NCBI RefSeq assembly: GCF_905147045.1
Contig: NC_065918.1
Location: 14,136,001 to 14,200,000 of the forward strand
DNA: 64,000 bases
Reading direction: 5' to 3'
DNA from: Nymphalis io
Taxonomy: Eukaryota > Arthropoda > Insecta > Lepidoptera > Nymphalidae
Within the stretch, counting starts at the first letter, position 1, and each line of letters begins with the position of its first letter. Position numbers and translations under genes: made by a program. The notes beneath the pieces are model-generated. The model was not told the origin of the DNA. It was given only the letters and a program-made list of their open reading frames with translations, and searched no databases. This document shows, one piece after another, positions 56,930 through 64,000 of the stretch.

Positions 56930-57420
56930 CCTTTACGATATTAGTAATCCCGTTACACTTGCAAGTAGGAGGGGAGCTTGGAGAGCGAGCATGGAGTCCT
57001 GCTGCCAACCATCAGTACAAGTCAGAAGATATGGAGAAAAATTGGAACAGCAACCAAATCAAATCAATTTTAATAATTTGATTGTTTTATTGTTGCATGT
57101 TTTTCGTTTGTATATATATTATTTCGATTGTTTTTCAATGTCATGAGTTTTTGCCGACTTAAATTTGTACGTACGATTATATATACAATCGTACAAATTA
57201 TGTTTTAAAATATTACATTAAAAAGTCTTTTAATATCACTAAAAAGTGTAAAAAGTTAAATTTACCCACCCTTTAATCACTAAAAAAAATTAAACTTGTT
57301 ATATCCCAATATCTTCAATGCCTTGCACCACGGACGCACGTGTAGAAACCGGTCGACGGAGGCGGGTCTCGGCTGCCGTTCTCTGTTCGATGCGATCCTG
57401 ATGACTAAGTGACTAAGATT
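56930..57420. other. GC-shifted patch, unassigned
   Basis: Two GC-rich blocks lie in AT-rich DNA. 56960..57030 has GGAGGGGAGCTTGGAGAGCG and CATGGAGTCCTGCTGCCAAC. 57318..57400 has GTAGAAACCGGTCGACGGAG and GCGGGTCTCGGCTGCCGTTC. On the minus strand 57318..57400 reads NRERQPRPASVDRFLHVRPW in one frame and EQRTAAETRLRRPVSTRASV in another, both open over the block. It may be a fossil coding fragment or an old LINE 3' piece. No assignment. Confidence 0.3.
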
Positions 57421-57602
57421 TAAAATATTTCCTGATTTTAAAACCGTGCGGAATTTGCCCTAATCGTTGTAGGCCGTATTGAATTAATTTTCCTTATAAA
57501 TTATGGGATCAGCTTTTTCATGACCTAAACCGTTTCATGACCTATTATTTTTCTGAGCAATTAGAAAAACGGTTTTTTATACTAATAAAGAATGTAAGTA
57601 TT

Positions 57603-57828
57603 CAAAGTGGCCCAGTGGCTAGAACACGTAAAACAAAGACTGCGACTTTAAAACCGGGCAAGCAAAAGTGAGCAATTTAATTTATTTGTTTTTATAATAA
57701 TTTATCTCGCACTTAGCGATAAAGTAAACCATGATGAAAGCGGCATGTACCGAATACTAAAATACAAGCCTTGTCCTCAAAAGAAGAGGAGGCATTTGCC
57801 CAGCGAAGGAATATACACAGGTTATTTC
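57603..57828 (+). repeat. SINE-A copy, old
   Basis: GTGGCCCAGTGGCTAGAACA (A box), ACTTTAAAACCGGGCAAGCA, AATTTATCTCGCACTTAGCG, AGAGGAGGCATTTGCCCAGC and the tail ACACAGGTTATTTC. The whole span is covered but diverged. Confidence 0.75.
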
Positions 57829-58631
57829 TTTTCTTTACATGAATATGCTTTAAGCAAAACACAAACTAATATTAAAATTATTGTAAGCATATAAAAGACT
57901 TCAACGCTTCAGGTTAATGAAATTATACACAAGATATACAAGTTAAAACGACTTATAATTAGCGACTAATAGGCACTTATAGGCATGGATTCTATGTGAA
58001 AAACCCAGATTTTTTTCTTACTTTTGATATATTGTCGTAACTTATCCTAGCCTATGCTTAATACTGGATCGGGAGCGGAAATAGACATATCATATACGTA
58101 CACAACAAGGATGGCAATATCCAAATTAATATGGCTTATATTATCTCTTTCTTTAGCACCTTAGAGTGATAGAGACAACAATATTGATATAATAAGAAAC
58201 GACAGCGGCCACCGGTTACATCGTTCAAGAGATTTCGATAAAAAAATAATAAATACAAAGTAAAAGTTCAAGGATCGAAACGTTGTTTATTAAAGACGTA
58301 CATTGCTTCTCACTCTTACCTATCAATAAACAATTATGTGTAAAAGGGACCACATTATTTGATATTGAGGCACAGGAGCGGGAGAACTTCGTTCCGATCA
58401 GGGAAGTTTATCGTTCATTGTATTCAAAATAATTCAATACTTGTATAGTAACTATTAAAAGTTTGAGTTAAATTTACAGAAATGGTAGAATGAGACGAAA
58501 AATCACATTCTATTTTATGGTTCAATAGTAATTACTAAGATTTTTGTTGAGAATAAACTAATACGTCATACCTTATATTAAAATATCGTCAGCATATTGT
58601 TTCTTTCTTGTTTTTAATTCAGTAATACATA

Positions 58632-58690
58632 TGCAAGAAATGGCTTAGTGGTTAAAACATGTGGATCTAAACACCATGGGTTTATAATAC
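58632..58690 (+). repeat. SINE-A head fragment
   Basis: GAAATGGCTTAGTGGTTAAA and CATGTGGATCTAAACACCAT correspond to the tRNA-like head. The family B copy begins directly after. Confidence 0.5.
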
Positions 58691-58942
58691 TATTTTCTGA
58701 TGGTAAGTGGTCACCAACCCGCATAGACATTGGTATTGTAAGAAATGTTAACCCTCACCCACATCGCTAATGCGCCACCAACCTTGGAAACTAAGATGTT
58801 ATGTCCCTTGTGCCTGTAATTACACTGGGTCACCCTTCAAACCGAAACACAACAATACTAAGTACTGCTGTTTCGCGGTAGAATATCTGATGAGTGGGTG
58901 GTACCTACACGAGTTTGCACAAAGCCCTACCACCAGTTAGTA
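58690..58942 (-). repeat. Family B copy, nearly complete
   Basis: Minus-strand: GATGGTAAGTGGTCACCAAC, AATGCGCCACCAACCTTGGA, GTCCCTTGTGCCTGTAATTA, GCGGTAGAATATCTGATGAG and GCACAAAGCCCTACCACCAG. The oligo-A end is missing. Confidence 0.88.
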
Positions 58943-59639
58943 TGTCTTTGGCTGTATATATTCAGAATCGAATGTAAATAATTTTTTGGTGTATGTTTTT
59001 TATGTTTATTTGTAATTTTAAAATTTATTATTACATTTAATTGTTGTCGCTTCCAAAATATAACATCTTAGGTCATCATTATAATTTATGCAAGGATCCT
59101 GTGAACGATCATTCAAATTAATAATTGAATCAGAAGAGAACGATCAACACCAAAGAGTATTATAACAAATATGTAATAATAAAAAAATTAAAAAAATATA
59201 TACACATTAAATCAATAATCAACATGAGTATTTAGATATTTACTTCTTTTTTATAGAAATTAGTTTTTTTCTAAAATTACTTAAAATATAGTCCACAAAG
59301 AAAAAATAGTGACATATTATAAAACTAACAAAAATATTGACATAATAAGATGAGAATTTTAAATACGTTTTTGTCAGATGATTAAAAATAAGTTAAATTA
59401 AATAATTGATCATAAATTTAAGTAGAGATTAAAATTTAAAAATGTCATAATGGAAATATTAAGTATGAATTATTTATATAAATGTTTACAGTTCATATGT
59501 CAGATCTTTAAAACTTAATAACTATTATGGATTTATATAATATGAGCTATTAATTATTATTTATAAACATTCTAGTTTTTTTTCTTAAAATGAAATTTAT
59601 TATCATTAAAAATGTCAAGGCCATTATTTGTTGAGTTAT

Positions 59640-59872
59640 TTTTTCTTTTTTTTTATTATAAATAACGAATTGTCATTAGTTGATGAAAAAAGTGCAAATG
59701 TTATTAATGAAAATATTGAAGAATTTTTGCCTAATTGAGATCCCTGTAGTACTCCAGATATCCAGACAGAGTACAATAGAAGTGACGTAGTATTATGTAG
59801 CAGTACACATTGATTTACTTTGTCGAAGGCCTTACTGAAATAACGCTCAATACATAATAATAATAAATATCT
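59640..59872 (-). pseudogene. Very old CR1/Jockey-like reverse transcriptase fragment
   Basis: On the minus strand FSKAFDKVNQCVLLHN (motif A) is followed, after a deletion, by SGVLQGSQLG (the PQGS box) and, one frame over, FFNIFINNICTFF (the LFNIFIND segment). No FADD box remains. It is more diverged than the element at 41322..45173, and the spacing between motif A and PQGS is too short, so there is an internal deletion. Confidence 0.75.
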
Positions 59873-61267
59873 AGTCGTATATTTTAAAATATAATGAAGC
59901 TAATAGACAAATTAAGTAATTTGTTAAAAGATTAATCATTCGCGATTTTCGAATCCAAAAAAACGCTTATATTTTGTATTCATGTTGCTTTTTTTGTGAT
60001 GTACTCAATGTTAAGATTGATCACCAGTGTTATTAGCGACAGAATTTCGATATCGGGGTGTCGATATAAAACTTATTATACACTATATTATACACAACTT
60101 GCCGCCCATTGGAACGCTTAGAATAAAAATTGACGGAAGTTAAACGCCATGTCGTTAAGTAAACGAATATGTTCCCAAATAATTTTATGCTTCTAAAAGA
60201 CGCACACACTATACTGCACCAAAATTAACAACTTTAACTTGTACTAATATAAAATGCTTGATTTGTAGTACAACGGAGATTAACTGATTGCACTGTTTAG
60301 TATAAATACAATGGTGTTTTAAGAATTGGAAAATATTCAATTTTTTATTTCACCGATTTACAATTTCACCATGATTTGGGTGGAATTATAAAGAAATTTA
60401 CAATTATTGATTTATTAAAAATTTTGTAAAGATCTTTTTTGTTTGCCTTAAAAAACGAATAAAATAGAACTAATTATTTTGTTAAAAATTAAAAACTGTA
60501 CCGTTTTCAAAGTTCAATGACCATCATCGTCTCATGCTCGAATGCATCTCCAATCAGTGACTAATCGGTACAATGAGCTACATAAGTGTGTGTATTTACA
60601 TTTCAAGCAACTTTCATCTTTAATTATTTACAAATACGCGTTCTTATAGTCTGATAAGTTTACTTTATAGTTGTTTGTTGTATTTCTAATTAAATATTTT
60701 GTGAGCCTTTTTTGAAATATTTGAGCTTATCAATCACGCAATACAATATTAATTAGTCTGTGAATACTCATGGCATTACGAAGGTATGGTACCGTTAAAA
60801 ACTAATGAATTATTTATCTAATTAATTAAATTTTGACTACTTACTTAGTCTTCATTAAAATTTTTACTAAAACTCGAACGTTTTGGTAAATAAAACTAAT
60901 TGTCTAGTTGAATCTACTGAAGAGAAACAACTCGTATTATAATAAGGTGCTTAACCGCACTTGTTACATATTCCATGAACTAAATTTAAACCTGTAACTT
61001 ATTTGGAGACTCCTTGTTTTTTATCTCGAGCCTGCCAGCCTATATTAGTGTCGTTATTGGCACAAATATATCACTTAATTAGTTTTAAAAAGTAATTTCA
61101 AAATAAGAGAAACCGATTTCTAAAAAGTCATGTAACCTATTCATGATAATAGCAAGAAAAAATTATAGCTTCCAAGAACGTACATATTTTCAGATTTCAT
61201 ATAGTGAAATATAGTTTACTATTTCTGACTGGATTTATTATTAATTGATTTATTATTTATTGGTAAA
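59873..61267. other. AT-rich non-coding sequence
   Basis: No gene or named repeat recognised. Confidence 0.5.
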
Positions 61268-61568
61268 AAGCCGAGATGGCCTAATGGTAAGAACGCGTGA
61301 ATCTTAACCGATGATCGTGGGTTCAAATCCGGGCAAGCACCACTGAATTTTCATGTGCTTAATTTGTGTTTATAATTCATCTCGTGCTTAACGGTGAAGG
61401 AAAACATCGTGAGGAAACCTGCATGTGTCTAATTTCATTGAAATTCTGCCACATGTGTATTCTACCAACCCGCATTGGAGCAGCGTGGTGGAATAAGCTC
61501 CAAACCTTCTCCTCAAAAGGGAGAGGAGGCCTTAGCCCAGCAGTGGGACATTAACAGGCTGTTACTGT
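61268..61568 (+). repeat. SINE-A copy, full length, well preserved
   Basis: Complete from GCCGAGATGGCCTAATGGTA (A box) and GTGGGTTCAAATCCGGGCAA (B box) through TTTTCATGTGCTTAATTTGT, GAGGAAACCTGCATGTGTCT, TTGGAGCAGCGTGGTGGAAT and CCCAGCAGTGGGACATTAAC to GGCTGTTACTGTAC. It serves as the window's reference for SINE-A. TSD not identified. The 62-codon frame across it is not a gene. Confidence 0.95.
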
Positions 61569-61894
61569 ACATGTTCAAAAATACGGATTTTTTTTTTTAT
61601 TTTAATAAAGAGTAAAATAAAAATATACCATTATCACTATATATTCTGAAACAAAGTCCGGACCCTTAATTTTTAAAAAATATTTATTATTATTATTAAA
61701 CATTATAAATATTTAGATTTATATTAAGTGGTCCCAAGCCTATGTGAATCTACACAAAAATTACTAGAGGTAGATTTTGTTACAATTTCTTATGATATAA
61801 AACTATTAATATTAATGATCCATTTAAATTATCAAACATGCTGAATATAATCGGTAAAATCTAAACCATGATGGATTCCTTAAAACAGGAATAA

Positions 61895-61975
61895 CTAATT
61901 TGCTTAACGAGCGAAGATCGAACCCGTTGCGGTTGGCGCAGATGCCAATTGCATGACCACTGCGCAATCATTATC
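61895..61975 (-). repeat. tRNA-like SINE head remnant
   Basis: On the minus strand GCGCAGTGGTCATGCAATTG (A-box-like) is followed by AACGGGTTCGATCTTCGC (B box GGTTCGATC). No body of a known SINE in this window follows. Confidence 0.4.
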
Positions 61976-62032
61976 TTATCTTTTCAACTTGCCACGACAT
62001 GAACAAAGAATTCGTTTAACTCATTCCTTACT

Positions 62033-62311
62033 ATGTTCATGCCTTACCTGGAAATCAGAGTTCATTCTTTACGAACAAATTTGTTACGAAGATATTGTTT
62101 ATCAAAATATTTAATTCAAAACAAATTAAGAAAGAAACATATGAAGAAAGAATTCGAAAATAGTTTACGACAATATGGATATGATATGTATTACATAGTA
62201 CATATAAAAACAAACAATGTAGTCGCAATATTTTCAAGATCAATGTGTCACAGTGATTTTTCCCAAAAAGATAACATTCAGCTTTACGATGGTCTTGAAA
62301 ACGAACACTGA
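62033..62311 (+). other. Open frame, probably chance
   Basis: Ninety-two codons are open, including LRKKHMKKEFENSLRQYGYD and MYYIVHIKTNNVVAIFSRSM. The complementary strand is also open over nearly the same span. Acceptor-like CTGGAAATCAG precedes it at 62058. No domain is recognised and codon use is AT-driven. Confidence 0.12.
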
Positions 62312-62984
62312 TTTTTGATGGAATCCACAAAGGATTTAAAGGTTACAGACCATGACAAAGAACGTTTCCTAGCCACATATTTTTTTATTATGTGATGTCC
62401 TTTACGCAAAGATGAGTATAATACTTGAATAATAAAAGTGATTTTGGACCATTTTTTTCTGTCTCTTTTTTTCTCGTGTGTTGTGCGTTCAAGTATGTAG
62501 TTGCATTAAACGTAAAAGCTTAAATCGAATAGTTAATATGAATTGTAAATTAAATATATAAAAAGGTATTTTTTATGTCGAATAACTACGATTCTATGTA
62601 GTATATGTCTGTAAAATATTTAAATATATATATTTTTTCTTTGATTATAAAACGACTTTTGTATTGAACATTAAGTAGGGTAAGTATTTGTAAAGAGTTA
62701 CCTCTAATTGGTAGTCCTTAATTATTTTTATGTGTTTGCCTACTTTGTGCTTGCTATATACACACGGAGCATATCTCACTACACAATAAATGCTGATTAT
62801 AAAAAAAAACAAGCATTATTTACTTTGTTCGAGTAAGCTCTTTAAAATTGTTAACATTCTCATGTAAATGACAGTTTTTGTCTTTTTGAGGAATAAATGT
62901 CTATAAGCCTAAGCTCTTAAAACTTATGAATCGACATTTTATAACGTTAATTCTAATATAAAACTAACATAATTTTGATTACCT

Positions 62985-63050
62985 TGTTATTCGAGTAGCT
63001 TATAGGATAGATCCTAAGGTCTAGGGTTCAAATCCAGTTAATAAGTCTAA
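62985..63050 (+). repeat. tRNA-like head remnant
   Basis: GAGTAGCTTATAGGATAGAT and CTAGGGTTCAAATCCAGTTA (B-box GGTTCAAATCC) suggest a decayed tRNA-derived SINE head. No complete cloverleaf. Confidence 0.35.
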
Positions 63051-63144
63051 TCAATTAAATGGTTTTGAATTTACATTTGGGAAATTTAAACTAGCATCCC
63101 GAAGTCTAAAAATTTGCAGTAATAGTCTCACCTCGAAGACAATG

Positions 63145-63280
63145 CTCTTGGTCCTGCACCTGTCTGGCTTCTTAACTGTCCTCGATCGTGTCGGCTTTGC
63201 TGTTTCATCGGATTATTATGAGAGCGAGGAGAGAAAAAGCACTTGTATCTAAGCACACTATTGGACACCCTAGTATGAAC
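63145..63280 (+). repeat. SINE-C central part
   Basis: CCTGCACCTGTCTGGCTTCT, TCCTCGATCGTGTCGGCTTT, GCTGTTTCATCGGATTATTA and GAGCGAGGAGAGAAAAAGCA match the SINE-C middle in the order I recall for the family. Both ends are missing. Confidence 0.6.
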
Positions 63281-63940
63281 TTCGCTGTTATCTTGTGACC
63301 GAAATATATTTAGTGTTGTAGTAGGTTGATAGAATTTTATTCTTACAACTTATCATAACAATAACATAAAATATTTATACTGTAAAAGTAAAAAAAAAAA
63401 CATTAATTGTTTATAAGGTACGAATTACAGTCATTTGGATGCGATCAATATTCGAAATTACTTTCAAAAGTCGCGTTGAAAGTCGGCTAAGAGAGCGTAC
63501 AAACATTTAGTTCTTTGGTTAAGTAAAAGTGATAATTATGCATCTTGGCATGTCTGGTACAAAATATTCTAGGTCATCGATTATATGCTCACTTTAAGTA
63601 TTAATCAGTAATACGAACAAAGAACATTATATTAGGAAGGGCCAGAAGGGCGAAACAGCAGAGATTTATTCAAATAACCAAATGATAATTCAAATAACAA
63701 GATATGTTTCAGCTTTTCAGCGTAGCTTGCATACTTACATACAATCTTATAATTTAACTCCAATTTTGCGGTGTTTATATATGGGGACAGTAGAGTGTTT
63801 ATAAGCTAATTAAGGTTAAAATATCATTTCAATAGTACTTATATAATAAAAAAATATTATTAACAGTAAATATTAATATATTTTAATATACTCCAAACGT
63901 ATAATTATATATTTATATTACATATTTATTTATTTTATAC

Positions 63941-64000
63941 GCCGGTTGGCGTAGTTGGTAGATACTTGCCTTTCACGCCGAAGGTTGTGGGTTCGATTCC
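63941..64000 (+). repeat. tRNA-like SINE head, truncated by window end
   Basis: GCCGGTTGGCGTAGTTGGTA (A box) and TTGTGGGTTCGATTCC (B box) are intact. The anticodon region is TTGCCTTTCACGCCGAA, with CTTTCAC in loop position as in tRNA-Glu(TTC), but the anticodon stem pairs poorly. That, and my memory of this head in lepidopteran SINEs, favours a SINE over a functional tRNA gene. The 3' acceptor half is outside the window. Confidence 0.6.

Noticed and set aside
1..64000. CRISPR array, operons, bacterial promoters, riboswitches
   Set aside because: The sequence is insect nuclear DNA. No regularly spaced repeats with unique spacers were seen, and prokaryotic features are not expected.
63941..64000. 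Functional tRNA-Glu gene
   Set aside because: A and B boxes are present but the anticodon stem pairs poorly and the 3' half is outside the window. A SINE head is more likely.

Overview
The window is AT-rich, intron-and-repeat-dominated nuclear DNA of an insect, almost certainly a lepidopteran (probably a butterfly). No bacterial-style gene organisation is present. The evidence is a dense set of interspersed repeats that I recognise as lepidopteran: tRNA-derived SINEs, an RTE-clade LINE, a CR1-like LINE, a mariner transposase, a Helitron helicase remnant and a family with a TAAAAAA tail. Family names and class assignments come from memory and motif reading, not from a search. I use working labels: SINE-A (tRNA-like head, GTTACT-type tail), family B (oligo-A tail), SINE-C (a second tRNA-derived SINE), repeat D (unclassified).

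Host coding sequence is scarce. The one exon I can assign with confidence is on the minus strand at 13257..13516: 5' UTR plus the first 36 codons of a NOS1AP/CAPON-like PTB-domain adaptor, with clean splice sites at both ends. I found no later PTB exon in 1..13256, so that span is best read as a large intron, and the repeats right of 13516 as a 5' intron or upstream sequence. Weaker host candidates are a plus-strand exon at 1686..1823, a plus-strand coding-like exon at 48985..49188 followed by promoter-like sequence near 49.6-49.8 kb, and a 35-codon membrane micropeptide ORF at 40568..40675 preceded by a 13-codon in-frame upstream ORF.

Layout: 0-13 kb holds a Helitron 3' end and scattered SINE fragments. 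13-15 kb has the NOS1AP exon and a local triplication. 15-19.4 kb has SINE-A and B copies. 19.8-20.9 kb is a LINE reverse-transcriptase fragment. 22.5 kb is a small poly-A retrocopy with perfect target-site duplications (TSDs). 27.4-27.8 kb is a SINE-A copy with an inverted 5' half. 29.4-30.1 kb is a broken mariner. 36.0-37.6 kb is an RTE copy abutted by a SINE-A. 41.3-45.2 kb is a broken CR1-like element with a PHD-finger ORF1. 47.3-47.8 kb is a fold-back element. 50.9-51.3 kb is a second RTE copy nearly identical to the first. 51.5-52.1 kb is a possible solo LTR. 52-64 kb is a SINE-rich tail ending in a truncated tRNA-like head.

The most informative observations are mechanistic. The 3' end of SINE-A is visibly homologous to the last codons and tail of the RTE LINE in the same window, so this RTE is its likely mobilising partner. 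One SINE-A insertion has the structure expected of twin priming. Several transposon copies carry short perfect snap-back palindromes that look like template-switch scars.
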